The notes beneath the pieces are model-generated. The model searched no databases. It was given only the letters and a program-made list of their open reading frames with translations, and had not been told where the DNA came from. Of a stretch of 64,000 bases of DNA, positions 14,142 through 22,885 are shown piece by piece (the stretch's first letter is position 1; each line of letters starts with the position of its first letter). The DNA is taken from NCBI GenBank assembly GCA_004552305.1, contig SFOX01000001.1:1-64000 (forward strand), written 5' to 3'. The translations under genes were made by a program, and so were the position numbers. The DNA comes from Subdoligranulum variabile (GTDB taxonomy: Bacteria; Bacillota; Clostridia; Oscillospirales; Ruminococcaceae).

Positions 14142-14148
14142 ACAAAAA

Positions 14149-14168
14149 GGAAGAGCCGAAGCCCTTCC
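14149..14168 (-). terminator. Terminator of birA-bioY
   Basis: Minus strand: GGAAGGGC-TTCG-GCTCTTCC with a UUCG tetraloop and a following TTTTT. It lies 8 bases after the bioY stop codon. Confidence 0.85.
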
Positions 14169-14175
14169 TTACTTG

Positions 14176-14724
14176 TTATGCCAAAACCTCTTTGGGCAGG
14201 CGCTTGTCCAGCTGCACGGTCAGCAGCACGGCCAGCGCGATTTTAATCACATCGCCCGGCAGGTAGGGGATAACGCACCAGCCCAGCGCGGTCATCAGCG
14301 GGGTAGCGGTCAGTGCAATGAACCAGATGGTACCCAGCAGGTAGCAGGCAGCGCAGCCCAGCACCATACCCAGCACCATCGCCCAAGGCTTGCGCTGCAA
14401 GGCGTTTGCCACGGCGGGCGCGATGGCTGCCGCCAGAACATAGCCCACAACATAGCCGCCGGTCTTGCCCAAAATGGCGGAAAGTCCGCCGTTGAAGCCC
14501 GCCAGAACCGGCACGCCCACGGCTGCCAGCAGAATGAACACCAACTGGCTGACGGCGCCCCACACAGGGCCCAGCATCACACCTGCCATATACACCCCAA
14601 ACAGCGCCAGATTGACCGGCACACCCCACGGGGTAGGCACAGCCAGCTGGCTGCATACCACCGTCACAGCGGTGAACAGGGCGCAAAGAACCATCTTACG
14701 GACACGATTTGCCGAATTTGTCAT
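14176..14724 (-). CDS. bioY: Biotin transporter BioY (ECF substrate-binding component)
   Basis: 182 residues with about six hydrophobic helices. Family signatures are VCSQLAVPTPWGVPVNLALFGVYMAG near the N-terminus, GLSAILGKTGGYVVGYVLAA in the middle and a C-terminal YLPGDVIKIALAV segment. BioY captures biotin at the membrane and works alone or with the shared ECF energising module, which is not in this window. The gene starts 25 bases after birA. The BirA operator upstream of birA would control both, so uptake is shut off when biotin is plentiful. No biotin-synthesis genes are nearby, suggesting reliance on uptake. Confidence 0.95.
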   Translation of the reverse strand: MTNSANRVRKMVLCALFTAVTVVCSQLAVPTPWGVPVNLALFGVYMAGVMLGPVWGAVSQLVFILLAAVGVPVLAGFNGGLSAILGKTGGYVVGYVLAAAIAPAVANALQRKPWAMVLGMVLGCAACYLLGTIWFIALTATPLMTALGWCVIPYLPGDVIKIALAVLLTVQLDKRLPKEVLA

Positions 14725-14748
14725 ACGATTTTAACTCCTCTATCATTT

Positions 14749-15729
14749 TTACTCGGCTTCCCGCACGCGGGCTTCGCCCGACGAAAGTACGGTCACCGCA
14801 GTTTCCCCCTCAAAGCGCACGCGCAGGCGGCACTCCTCATCCACGCCTAGCACCAGCGCCGAGCGTACCTCGCAGCCGGGGCGAACGACCTCGATCTGCT
14901 TGCCCGGCAAAATTTGCAGGCGGCGGTACTCCTCCAGAAAATCGCCGTGATTCCGGGCGGTATACAGCGCCCAAAACTCGTTCAGCACCGCTGCTGCCAG
15001 TGCCGCGCGGGTCCCGCCCGGCGGTGTTGTTTCATACAGCGCTCCCGCCACGCCGGAAAGCTCCTGCGGCCAGCCCTGCAGCGGGGTGACCAGATTGATG
15101 CCCAGCCCCAGCACGGCGTATTCCAGCATACCGGACTCTAAATCCAGCGATGCTTCGGTCAAAATGCCGCAAACCTTTTTGCCGCCGTACAGCAGGTCGT
15201 TGACCCATTTGATTTCGACCTGTACACCGCACACCATCCGGATGGCGCGCGCTGCCGCCACCGCTGCCATAGCCGTGATTTGCACCGCCTGCCGCGCCGC
15301 CATATCGGGGCGCAAAAGCAGGCTCATATACAGCCCGCCCGGCGGCGAGTAAAAGCTGCGCCCCTGCCGCCCGCGTCCGGCGGACTGTGCCTGTGCAATC
15401 AACACGCGCCCCTCCGGCTCACCGTCGGCAGCTTGGCGGCGCAGGGCTGCGTTGGTGCCGGGCAGCCGCTGCACGACCTCGACCTGCAGCCCTGCGGCAG
15501 CGCCCTTGAGCAGCGCGCAGACCGCGTCAGCATCCAGCAAATCGGTGTCCTTGTGCAGGATATATCCCCGGTTGGTCACCGCTTCAATGGGCGTGCCGTC
15601 GGCACGCAGCGCAGTGACCGCCTTCCAGACGGCCGTGCGGCTCACGCCGAGCTGCTGCGCCAGCTTCTGACCCGAAATATATCTTCCTCTGGCAGCATCC
15701 AGTGCTGCCAGAACCTGCTGCCTGACCAA
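14749..15729 (-). CDS. birA: Bifunctional biotin-protein ligase / biotin repressor
   Basis: About 326 residues from the TTG at 15729. An N-terminal winged helix (ISGQKLAQQLGVSRTAVWKAVTALR) is followed by the ligase domain with GRGRQGRSFYSPPGGLYMSLLL and KWVNDLLYGGKKVCGILTE, and a C-terminal SH3-like cap. It biotinylates carboxylases and, as biotinyl-AMP-bound dimer, represses its own operon. Start choice: the promoter -10 ends at 15764, so an ATG at 15756 would be leaderless with no Shine-Dalgarno, whereas AAGGGGG sits 7 bases before the TTG. The ATG at 15756 remains a possible alternative. Confidence 0.94.
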   Translation of the reverse strand: MVRQQVLAALDAARGRYISGQKLAQQLGVSRTAVWKAVTALRADGTPIEAVTNRGYILHKDTDLLDADAVCALLKGAAAGLQVEVVQRLPGTNAALRRQAADGEPEGRVLIAQAQSAGRGRQGRSFYSPPGGLYMSLLLRPDMAARQAVQITAMAAVAAARAIRMVCGVQVEIKWVNDLLYGGKKVCGILTEASLDLESGMLEYAVLGLGINLVTPLQGWPQELSGVAGALYETTPPGGTRAALAAAVLNEFWALYTARNHGDFLEEYRRLQILPGKQIEVVRPGCEVRSALVLGVDEECRLRVRFEGETAVTVLSSGEARVREAE

Positions 15730-15763
15730 ACCGCCGCCCCCTTTTTCTTGCCGCATTGTGGGC

Positions 15764-15818
15764 AGTATACCGCGTCGCCGCGCCGTATGTCAACCAATTT
15801 TCGCATTAAAGGTTGACA
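15764..15818 (-). promoter_or_regulatory. birA-bioY promoter and BirA operator
   Basis: The operator is TGTCAACC, 15 bases, GGTTGACA (15788-15818), an exact palindrome with the spacing known for BirA sites. Its downstream half supplies the -35 TTGACA (15788-15793). An 18-base spacer then leads to the -10 TATACT (15764-15769). Repressor binding would therefore cover the -35 box. Confidence 0.88.
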
Positions 15819-15876
15819 ATCGTCCCAAAAAATAGGCGCACTGCCCAAAACCGTGCGCCTGTACTTGTTTATTGTG

Positions 15877-16644
15877 TCAAATCCGCTTAGCCAGCCCCAA
15901 ATCCGCCATAATATCGGTGCGGGCATCCAGCGCCAGCGTGGCAATGCGGCGGATACGCTCCGGCGTCATATACGGTGCCAGACCGCTGATGGAAAACGCG
16001 CTGTCGGCACGCCCGCCGACGCCGGGGATCGCCACCGCAACGCAGCGCACGCCCAGCTCGTTTTCCTCATCGTCGATGGCATAGCCCTTGGTGCGCACCT
16101 CGGTCAGTTGGGCTTGCAGCGCGTCATATTCCACGATGGTGTGTGCTGTCAGCTTTTGCGGGGTGGTGTGCTGCCAGATCTGCGCCACCTCATCGGCGGG
16201 CAGGGTCGCCAGAATCGCCTTGCCCACGCCCGTGCAGTACAGCGGGCTGCGCAGCCCCACGCGGCTGGACATCCGCATCGGACCGCTTTCCGTTTTATAG
16301 ATGTAGACAATATCCTGCCCATCGCGTATGACCAGATGCACCGCCTCGCCCGTGCGCTGTGCCAAACGTTCCAGATGCACCTTAGCAACATCCATAATGT
16401 CCATACTGTTGACAATGCCGCTGGAAAGCTCAAACATTTTTAAAGTCAGGCGGTAACGCCCGTTTTCGTCCTGCGCGGCGTACCCCAGCGAAACCAGACT
16501 TGCCAGCAGGCGATGCACAGTGCTTTTGGCAAGCCCGGTGTCCTGCGCCAACCGCTGCAAGCCCGCCCCGGCAGGGTGTGCCGCCAGACTTTCGATCAGT
16601 TGAAAGATGCGCTCCACGCTTTGTACGCCCGATTTATCCGCCAT
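15877..16644 (-). CDS. IclR family regulator (probable KdgR)
   Basis: 255 residues. An N-terminal winged helix (SVERIFQLIESLAAH, GLAKSTVHRLLASLVSLGY) is followed by the IclR effector-binding domain (VHLVIRDGQDIVYIYKTES, GVGKAILATLP, GVRCVAVAIPG). GGAGG precedes the ATG at 16644. The gene is divergent from eda-kdgK, and two palindromes between them (TTCCGCATAGTGGAA and CGGAATTCCG) are plausible operators. IclR proteins in this position commonly sense 2-keto-3-deoxygluconate and control its catabolism; I infer that here. The effector is not shown by sequence alone. Confidence 0.9.
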   Translation of the reverse strand: MADKSGVQSVERIFQLIESLAAHPAGAGLQRLAQDTGLAKSTVHRLLASLVSLGYAAQDENGRYRLTLKMFELSSGIVNSMDIMDVAKVHLERLAQRTGEAVHLVIRDGQDIVYIYKTESGPMRMSSRVGLRSPLYCTGVGKAILATLPADEVAQIWQHTTPQKLTAHTIVEYDALQAQLTEVRTKGYAIDDEENELGVRCVAVAIPGVGGRADSAFSISGLAPYMTPERIRRIATLALDARTDIMADLGLAKRI

Positions 16645-16712
16645 AAGGGAGCCTCCCGCTAAAATTAACAATTTGTTCATAATTTGCAGAACTTGCGGTT
16701 TTTGGAATTGCG

Positions 16713-16784
16713 TTCCGCATAGTGGAATAATTATAGCAAAGATTTTCGATTTTGGCAACCCATATGCCGAATCGCGGAATTCCG
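16713..16784. promoter_or_regulatory. Two candidate IclR/KdgR operators
   Basis: TTCCGCATAGTGGAA at 16713-16727 and CGGAATTCCG at 16775-16784 share the TTCC/GGAA arms found in IclR-family sites. They lie in the divergent gap between the regulator and eda. Confidence 0.55.
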
Positions 16785-16832
16785 AGCATCCGTGACAAAA
16801 AATGTCGGTTGTTCCTTGTCAAAATTGACCGA

Positions 16833-16861
16833 TTGACGTTTTTCCCGGCGATGCGTATAAT
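16833..16861 (+). promoter_or_regulatory. eda-kdgK promoter
   Basis: TTGACG (16833-16838), 17 bases, TATAAT (16856-16861). Transcription would begin near 16868, about 50 bases before the eda start. Confidence 0.75.
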
Positions 16862-16917
16862 AAAACTAAACAAATGCGCCGCAGGTCGCGGTGTGCAAAA
16901 AGTAAAGGAGAATTGTT

Positions 16918-17880
16918 ATGAATTCTGTTTTGCAGCGTGTGTATGAGATCGGTATCATTCCGGTCATCGCCTTTAACAGCGTGGACGAAGCCCTGCCTCT
17001 GTGCAAGGCTTTGATGGCGGGCGGTCTGCCTGCCGCGGAAGTCACCTTCCGCACCGCCTGCGCCGAGGAGTGCATCAAGAAGATCCACGACGAGCTGCCC
17101 GATATGCTGCTGGGCGCCGGCACGGTTCTGACCGTTGACCAGGCTGACCGCGCTATGGCTGCCGGTGCTTCCTTCATTGTTGCCCCCGGCTTTGACCCCG
17201 AGGTCTGCAAGCACGTTATCGACAAGGGCGGCATCATGATGCCCGGCACCGCCACCTCCGGCGAGATGCAGCAGGCCATGAATATGGGCTGCGAGGTCGT
17301 CAAGTTCTTCCCCGCAGAGGCAAACGGCGGCGTGGACAAGCTGAAGAATATCGGCGCTGCCCTCAAGACCTGCAAGTGGATGTGCACCGGCGGCGTCAAC
17401 GCCAAGAACGTCAACAACTACCTCGGCTACAACCAGATCATCGCCGTCGGCGGCACCTGGATGTGCAAGAGCGACAAGATCAAGGCCGGCGCCTGGGACG
17501 AGATCACCGCTATGAGCCGCGAGGCCGTTGATGTTATGCTGGGTCTTGAGCTCGGTCACATTGGCATCAACTGTGCCGATGAGGCGGAGGCTGCCAAAAC
17601 CGCTGAGGCGATCGGCGCCCTGCTGAGCATGGCTGTCAAGCCCGGCAACTCCAGCATCTTTGTGGGCAAGAAGGAATTTGAGATCATGAAGAAGCCCGGT
17701 CGCGGCACCCATGGTCACATTGCTATCCTGACCAACAACGTCGACCGCGCCATCTATCACCTGAGCCAGCGCGGCGTCAAGTTCGATATGGACAGCAAGA
17801 ATGTCAAGGACGGCAAGACCGTTGCCATCTACTTTGCTGACGAGATCGCCGGCTTTGCCCTGCATCTGGTCCAGAAATAA
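16918..17880 (+). CDS. eda: KDPG/KHG aldolase fused to a VOC-like domain
   Basis: 320 residues. The first 210 form a class I KDPG aldolase: GIIPVIAF, the catalytic glutamate in AAEVTFRT, GAGTVLT, and the Schiff-base lysine in CEVVKFFPAE. It splits 2-keto-3-deoxy-6-phosphogluconate into pyruvate and glyceraldehyde-3-phosphate. The remaining 110 residues (LGLELGHIGINCADEAEA, then THGHIAILTNNVDRAIYHLSQRG) resemble a vicinal-oxygen-chelate/glyoxalase half-domain, absent from E. coli Eda. Its role is unknown. Codon use is strongly biased to GCC, AAG and AAC, as in highly expressed genes. An AAAGGAG site precedes the ATG, and kdgK follows 69 bases later. Confidence 0.93.
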   Translation: MNSVLQRVYEIGIIPVIAFNSVDEALPLCKALMAGGLPAAEVTFRTACAEECIKKIHDELPDMLLGAGTVLTVDQADRAMAAGASFIVAPGFDPEVCKHVIDKGGIMMPGTATSGEMQQAMNMGCEVVKFFPAEANGGVDKLKNIGAALKTCKWMCTGGVNAKNVNNYLGYNQIIAVGGTWMCKSDKIKAGAWDEITAMSREAVDVMLGLELGHIGINCADEAEAAKTAEAIGALLSMAVKPGNSSIFVGKKEFEIMKKPGRGTHGHIAILTNNVDRAIYHLSQRGVKFDMDSKNVKDGKTVAIYFADEIAGFALHLVQK

Positions 17881-17949
17881 GCACCTTTGTATCCGAAATG
17901 GGGCGCACGCCCTGTATACAGATAAAAACAAACATTAAAGGAGTTCACC

Positions 17950-18975
17950 ATGAAAGTTGTTACTTTTGGCGAATTGATGATCCGTCTGCAGCCGTTCAAC
18001 TACGAGCGTTTCGTGCAGGCTAACACCCTCGAGTTCAGCTTCGGCGGCGGCGAGGCCAACGTGGCCGTGTCCCTGGCCAACTACGGTGCTGATGCCGTTT
18101 TCGTAACCAAGCTGCCCAGCCACGCCATCGGTCAGTCCGCTGTCAACAGCCTGCGCCGCTACGGCGTCGATACCAGCAAGATCACCCGCGGCGGTGACCG
18201 TGTCGGCATCTACTTCAACGAGAAGGGCGCTTCTCAGCGCGGCTCTGTCTGCATCTATGACCGTGCCAACTCCGCCATCCAGCTCGCCACCACCGCCGAC
18301 TTCGATTGGGATGACATCTTCGAGGGTGTGGACTGGTTCCACTTCACCGGCATCACCCCGGCTCTGGGCGAGAATGTTGTTGAGATCTGCCGCGAGGCCT
18401 GCAAGGCTGCCAAGGCTCACGGCGTTAAGATCAGCTGCGACCTGAACTACCGCGGCAAGCTGTGGACCCGTGAGCAGGCCCGCGCTGCCATGACCGACCT
18501 GTGCCAGTACGTTGACGTCTGCATCTCCAATGAGGAGGATGCCAAGGACGTCTTTGGCATCGAGGCCGAGGCTACCGACATCTACGCCGGCGAGATCAAC
18601 CGCGAGGGCTACAAGAGCGTTGCCAAGCAGTTGGCTGACAAGTTCGGCTTCGAGAAGGTTGCCATCACCCTGCGTGAGAGCCACTCCGCCTTCGACAACG
18701 GCTGGAGCGCTATGCTGTACGACGTTGCTTCCGGCGAGTATGCCTTCAGCAAGAAGTACGACCTGCACATCATCGACCGCGTTGGCGGCGGTGACAGCTT
18801 CGGCGCTGGTCTGATCTACGCCCTGCTGAGTGGCAAGACCACGCAGCAGGCTGTTGAGTTCGCTGTTGCTGCTTCTGCTCTGAAGCACTCCATCGAGGGC
18901 GACTACAATATGGTCACCGTTTCCGAGGTCGAGAAGCTCGCCGGCGGCGACGGCTCCGGTCGTATCCAGCGCTGA
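17950..18975 (+). CDS. kdgK: 2-keto-3-deoxygluconate kinase (PfkB family)
   Basis: 341 residues. PfkB signatures: FGGGEANVAVSLANYGADAVF near residue 35 and the C-terminal DRVGGGDSFGAGLIYALL with the catalytic aspartate. It phosphorylates 2-keto-3-deoxygluconate, giving the substrate of the upstream aldolase, so the two genes complete the lower path for uronic-acid or pectin breakdown. The upper steps (uronate isomerase, dehydratases) are not in the window. Codon use is as biased as in eda. The substrate is assigned from context and could also be another keto-sugar acid. Confidence 0.9.
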   Translation: MKVVTFGELMIRLQPFNYERFVQANTLEFSFGGGEANVAVSLANYGADAVFVTKLPSHAIGQSAVNSLRRYGVDTSKITRGGDRVGIYFNEKGASQRGSVCIYDRANSAIQLATTADFDWDDIFEGVDWFHFTGITPALGENVVEICREACKAAKAHGVKISCDLNYRGKLWTREQARAAMTDLCQYVDVCISNEEDAKDVFGIEAEATDIYAGEINREGYKSVAKQLADKFGFEKVAITLRESHSAFDNGWSAMLYDVASGEYAFSKKYDLHIIDRVGGGDSFGAGLIYALLSGKTTQQAVEFAVAASALKHSIEGDYNMVTVSEVEKLAGGDGSGRIQR

Positions 18976-19004
18976 TTTGCGCACCTGATTCTCCGTTTTC
19001 ATCT

Positions 19005-19038
19005 GCCCCCTGCGGTTTGCGCCGCAGGGGGCTTTTTT
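19005..19038 (+). terminator. Terminator of eda-kdgK
   Basis: GCCCCCTGCGG, 6-base loop, CCGCAGGGGGC, TTTTTT, 30 bases after the kdgK stop. Confidence 0.92.
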
Positions 19039-19041
19039 ACA

Positions 19042-19074
19042 CCAAAAAAGGACGCATACGCTGCAGCGTATGCG
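19042..19074 (-). terminator. Terminator of the MBOAT-DHHW operon
   Basis: A perfect 22-base palindrome (19053-19074, cgcatacgctg mirrored). On the minus strand it is followed by CCTTTTTTGG. It lies 25 bases after the leftward gene. Confidence 0.75.
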
Positions 19075-19098
19075 CCCGGATAAAAAAACGATATTGCC

Positions 19099-20169
19099 TT
19101 AAAAATTTTCTACAATATCCAGCAATTTGTCAAGATTTCTTTCGTTGCATTCCAAAATCAAAATCTGGCAGTCCGGGTTGTCCAAAAGCGAAGCATCAAA
19201 ATTTTCCAGCCGTTCCCAGCGCGCCGCCGCAAAACGGCATTGCAGGTAGGGGATATATTCCTCACCGAAGCTGTCCCCGAACACCCGTACGCTGCGGCTG
19301 TCGGCAGAAAAAAGTGCCGCGTAATTTTCGACCTCCCAGCAGGTTTCGTCCGGCACGCTGTCGTACAGCGAGGTCGCATACGCCATATCGCCGGTCATAG
19401 TGCCGACCGGCTTTACCGTATATTCGGTGGGCAGCCGGGTGGGCAGGTTCAGCTCCTCCAACACGCCGTCCAGCCCCAGAAGCGCCCCCAGCGCGTTCCA
19501 ATGACCGTCCGCCTTATAGTACAGCAGCCGTTCGGGATGCAGCCTTGCCTGACTGCGCAGCAGGGAATACCGCCAGTTGACGGGCAGCGTAGTGTGCGAT
19601 TGCATATACGCCACCATACGATCGGTGCGGTTTTGCTCGCTCACAAGGGGGTATCCGGCGGGCAGGTATTCGCGGTAGATGCGCGCCTTGTCGGGGGTCA
19701 TATCCAACACCAAGGTGCAGCCCGCCTCCGCAAGGCGGTCGTGGATGACCTGCAATTTGGCGCTGCTCTGCGCCAGCACGGCAAGACTGTCCAGCGTGTC
19801 GGTTCTGCCCTGATACCGCGCCAGAGGACGCGCCTCCGGCTCGTTTTCCTTGTAAAAGAACCAGCCGTCCTTGCCGGGAAGCACCTTTTTGCTTTGGCTG
19901 GTGCCGAACAGCGCGTAATCCAGCTGTGCATTGACCCACGTCAATTGAAACCGGAAAGGGGCGTTGTCCTCCATAAACAGATTCAGCGTCTGCGGCAGCT
20001 GACGCGGGTCGGATTGCAAGGTCTGCGGCAGCTGGGTGCGCAGGCGGTTTTCGTGCTTGTCGGTAGAAAAGCGGGTCGAAAACAGATTGTACACCAAAAA
20101 CGACAGCCCAATCACGCCGCAAAACACCGCGATAAACAAATATTTTGCCAGGATACGCAGTTTTTTCAT
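19099..20169 (-). CDS. DHHW/AlgX-like SGNH acetylation cofactor
   Basis: 356 residues. One N-terminal membrane helix (about 8-30) anchors an extracellular domain. It carries DNAPFRFQLTWVNAQLDYALFG, GKDGWFFYKEN, the KADGHWNALGA motif (catalytic Asp/His pair as in AlgJ/AlgX) and VFGDSFGEEYIPYL (SGNH serine). These proteins pair with an MBOAT acyltransferase and pass acetyl groups onto exported polysaccharides. The gene lies 11 bases downstream of the MBOAT gene on the same strand, which supports the pairing. The acceptor glycan is unknown. Confidence 0.88.
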   Translation of the reverse strand: MKKLRILAKYLFIAVFCGVIGLSFLVYNLFSTRFSTDKHENRLRTQLPQTLQSDPRQLPQTLNLFMEDNAPFRFQLTWVNAQLDYALFGTSQSKKVLPGKDGWFFYKENEPEARPLARYQGRTDTLDSLAVLAQSSAKLQVIHDRLAEAGCTLVLDMTPDKARIYREYLPAGYPLVSEQNRTDRMVAYMQSHTTLPVNWRYSLLRSQARLHPERLLYYKADGHWNALGALLGLDGVLEELNLPTRLPTEYTVKPVGTMTGDMAYATSLYDSVPDETCWEVENYAALFSADSRSVRVFGDSFGEEYIPYLQCRFAAARWERLENFDASLLDNPDCQILILECNERNLDKLLDIVENF

Positions 20170-20180
20170 ATCGTTGCCCC

Positions 20181-21623
20181 TTAAAACCGGATATACAAAA
20201 ACTCATTGTAGGTACCCACCGACACCCGCATAACACAGAGGAACAGCAGCCCCACCAGCACGATCATACCCGGCACAGACGGCACGCTTTGGTCGCGTGC
20301 TGCCTGCTTCAACCGGGGCAGCAGGCTTTGCAGAATACCGCACAGCAGAAGTGCCGCCACAAAAATCAGCAGCAGTTTCGCATCGGCAAACGCCTGCCAC
20401 TCGTACCCGGGCGCACCTTTTTGCCAAGTCAGCACGCCGCGCAGCGCCGCCAGTGCTTCGCGCATACCGGGTGCGCCGTACACAACAAAGGTCAGCCACA
20501 GCATCGCCAGGGTGTAGCCGTGCTGCAGCGCGACGGGCAGTCTTTCCATCAACCGGCGCAGCCCTGAGCGCTCCACACACAAAATCACGCCGTGCATAGC
20601 ACCGAACACCAGATATTTCCACGCAGCACCGTGCCAAAAGCCCGTCAGTGCAAAGACCAGCAAAAGGTTCAGACAGGCGCGTCCCTCGCCCTTGCGGCTG
20701 CCGCCCAGCGGGATATAGACATAATCGCGGAACCAGTCGGACAGGGGGATGTTCCACCTGTGCCAGAAATCGGTCACTGACTTCGCGCAGTAGGGGTCGT
20801 CAAAGCTTTCCGGCAGGGTAATGCCGAAAAAGTGTCCCAGTCCCACCGCCATATCGGCATAGCCGGAAATTTCGCAGTAAAATTGCAGCATATACGCCGT
20901 GTAGCCCAGCAGCAGAATCGGGGCTGGCAGCGTTGCGGCAGGCACCGAGGTCACCTTGGCGCAAATCAGCGCCAGCTGATCCGCCAGCAGCACCTTTTTG
21001 GATAGTCCCAACACAAACCGCTTGATGCCGGCGCAGAAACGGTCGGCGTCCACACGGCGGCTCTCACTGCGGCATGGCAGCTGCGGAGCCTGCTGTTCCC
21101 ACCGGACAATGGGTCCCGACAGCGAATGTCCGAAAAACGCCAGAAACACGAAAAACCGCACCGGGCTTTTGATGGCCTCTGCCTTTCCGGCGGCAATATC
21201 GGCGCAGTAGCCGATGGCGGTAAACAGATAAAAACTCATTCCCACGGGCAGTACGGCAGAAACCATCGGCAGGCTGCCGCCCAGCAAGGGGTTCAGCGTT
21301 TCCACCAGCAGAGGCGCGTATTTCATCACCGCCAGAATGGCAGCATTGCACCCCACCAGCAGCACCAGCAGCGGTCTTTTGCGCTGCACGCGCTCCAGCA
21401 GCAGCCCGCCCAGCCAGTTGATAAGCGCCGCGCCCAGCACCACCGCCGCGCTGCGGTAGCCCGCCATGACAAAAAACAGCAGACTGAACACCGCCAGCAC
21501 GCCGTTGCGGCAAGCCTTCGGCAGCAGATAATACACAAAAAGCGTCAGCGGCAGGAACACAAAAATAAATTGTACCGATGAAAAATCCAACTTCAACATC
21601 CTGTCCGGGCAAAATACGCCCAT
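20181..21623 (-). CDS. MBOAT family O-acyltransferase (AlgI-like)
   Basis: 480 residues with many membrane helices. The AlgI/DltB signatures are VTDFWHRWNIPLSDWFRDYVYIPLGGSR and LTGFWHGAAWKYLVFGAMHG with the invariant histidine. It would move acetyl groups across the membrane to the DHHW partner encoded next to it. AGGA lies 8 bases before the ATG at 21623; a second ATG at 21599 has poorer spacing. The pair resembles those acetylating alginate or secondary cell-wall polymers. No polymerase lies beside it, so the target polysaccharide is probably made elsewhere. Confidence 0.93.
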   Translation of the reverse strand: MGVFCPDRMLKLDFSSVQFIFVFLPLTLFVYYLLPKACRNGVLAVFSLLFFVMAGYRSAAVVLGAALINWLGGLLLERVQRKRPLLVLLVGCNAAILAVMKYAPLLVETLNPLLGGSLPMVSAVLPVGMSFYLFTAIGYCADIAAGKAEAIKSPVRFFVFLAFFGHSLSGPIVRWEQQAPQLPCRSESRRVDADRFCAGIKRFVLGLSKKVLLADQLALICAKVTSVPAATLPAPILLLGYTAYMLQFYCEISGYADMAVGLGHFFGITLPESFDDPYCAKSVTDFWHRWNIPLSDWFRDYVYIPLGGSRKGEGRACLNLLLVFALTGFWHGAAWKYLVFGAMHGVILCVERSGLRRLMERLPVALQHGYTLAMLWLTFVVYGAPGMREALAALRGVLTWQKGAPGYEWQAFADAKLLLIFVAALLLCGILQSLLPRLKQAARDQSVPSVPGMIVLVGLLFLCVMRVSVGTYNEFLYIRF

Positions 21624-21715
21624 ATTTTACATCCTGTACCTATTATACGGACATTTTTGCGTTTGAGCAAGCGATTTTTCGCCGAATATTCCTGCCTTTC
21701 TTTGTGCAGAAACCC

Positions 21716-21780
21716 TAGGCAACACCGCACCATTCCTGTCTTACGGCGCAAGCACCGCACCGGCAGCAATTCATACAATC
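21716..21780. repeat. Possible degenerate relative of the MITE-like ends
   Basis: ggcaacaccgcaccattc (from 21719) resembles the terminal repeat of the element at 2857-2990, and a second caccgcaccgg block follows. No complete element can be outlined. The other bases of this 249-base gap hold only the promoter for the next gene. Confidence 0.3.
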
Positions 21781-21806
21781 CTGCGGTTCTGCCCATACTT
21801 TTTTCA

Positions 21807-21835
21807 TAGACAAATGCATAGAAAAACGCTATAAT
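21807..21835 (+). promoter_or_regulatory. Promoter of the esterase-acyltransferase-DUF6320 operon
   Basis: TAGACA (21807-21812), 17 bases, TATAAT (21830-21835), 37 bases before the first start codon. Confidence 0.6.
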
Positions 21836-21872
21836 ACAAATAACGTTACCCACATCGTGCAAAGGAGTCCTT

Positions 21873-22853
21873 ATGCCAAGAAGAAAGCAGTCCGATTTAG
21901 CCCAGCGGCTGGAAACGGTCATTAAAACATTGATTCCCCAGCGGGACACAAACGCTGAGGATTTAGGACCTATGATGCGCGCCATTAAGGCGGTACACAG
22001 CGCCACCGACCATACCTCCACCACCCCGGAGGACTTGGAGCGTCAGCGCGCCGCGCAGGAGCTGTTTGCCAAGCTGGTGACCCCCTCCTTGGGCATCCGC
22101 AGCGTTGCGCTGAATATCCACGGTCTGCCTGCCGAATGGGTCAGCCTGGAACACGGGCATGACCGCCGCCACGCCGTGCTGTACTGCCACGGCGGCGGCT
22201 ACACCTGCGGGCAGCTGGGGTATGCGCGGATCCTTGCCAGCAAGCTGGCACTGTGTACCGGGTACGATGTGCTTTCGTTTGAATACCGCCTTGCCCCCGA
22301 TAACCCGTACCCCGCCCAGATCGAGGATGCGCTGACCGCGTGGGATTACCTGATGTATATGGGCTACGGTGCGCGGGACATCATTGTGGCGGGCGATTCC
22401 GCCGGGGGAAACCTTGCGCTGGAGCTTTGCCTGAAGCTGAAGGAGCAAGGGCGCGCCCAGCCGCGCGGGCTGGTGCTGTTCAGCCCTTGGACGGATATGA
22501 CTGCCAGCGGCAAAAGCTACCGCACCTGCCGCGCACTGGACCCCATGCTCACGATGGAGTATATCGCTGCCGTGCGCGCCGCCTACACCGGACCGGATGC
22601 CGACTGGAGCCAGCCCTGTTACAGCCCGCTGTTTGCTGATTTGCGCGGCTTGCCGCCGACGCTGATTCAGGTTGGCACCAATGAGATTTTGCGTTCCGAC
22701 AGTGAGCGCTTGGCGGACGCGCTGCAAAAGTCCGGCGGTTACGCCGCGCTGGAGGTGTACGAGGAATGCTGGCACGTTTTCCAGCAGATGCCCATCCACC
22801 GCGCCGCTGAAGCCATGGAGGCAGCCGGGCGCTTTGTGCAGCGCCTGATGTGA
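21873..22853 (+). CDS. Alpha/beta hydrolase, hormone-sensitive lipase type
   Basis: 326 residues. The oxyanion motif YCHGGGYTCGQ (about residue 107), the nucleophile elbow VAGDSAGGNLALEL (about 172) and a late aspartate/histidine region (LIQVGTNEILRSDS, ECWHVFQ) define the HSL branch. It should hydrolyse short acyl esters in the cytoplasm; there is no signal peptide. It is the first gene of a three-gene operon with an acyltransferase-like and a membrane protein, suggesting a shared role in making or removing an acyl ester. AAAGGAG precedes the ATG. Confidence 0.92.
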   Translation: MPRRKQSDLAQRLETVIKTLIPQRDTNAEDLGPMMRAIKAVHSATDHTSTTPEDLERQRAAQELFAKLVTPSLGIRSVALNIHGLPAEWVSLEHGHDRRHAVLYCHGGGYTCGQLGYARILASKLALCTGYDVLSFEYRLAPDNPYPAQIEDALTAWDYLMYMGYGARDIIVAGDSAGGNLALELCLKLKEQGRAQPRGLVLFSPWTDMTASGKSYRTCRALDPMLTMEYIAAVRAAYTGPDADWSQPCYSPLFADLRGLPPTLIQVGTNEILRSDSERLADALQKSGGYAALEVYEECWHVFQQMPIHRAAEAMEAAGRFVQRLM

Positions 22854-22885
22854 GTGATTTTAACGCTACAAGGAGATAATTCTTC

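Noticed and set aside
16918..18975. Horizontal transfer of eda-kdgK because of different codon use
   Set aside because: The bias is toward the favoured codons also seen in pheST and clpB, so high expression explains it better.
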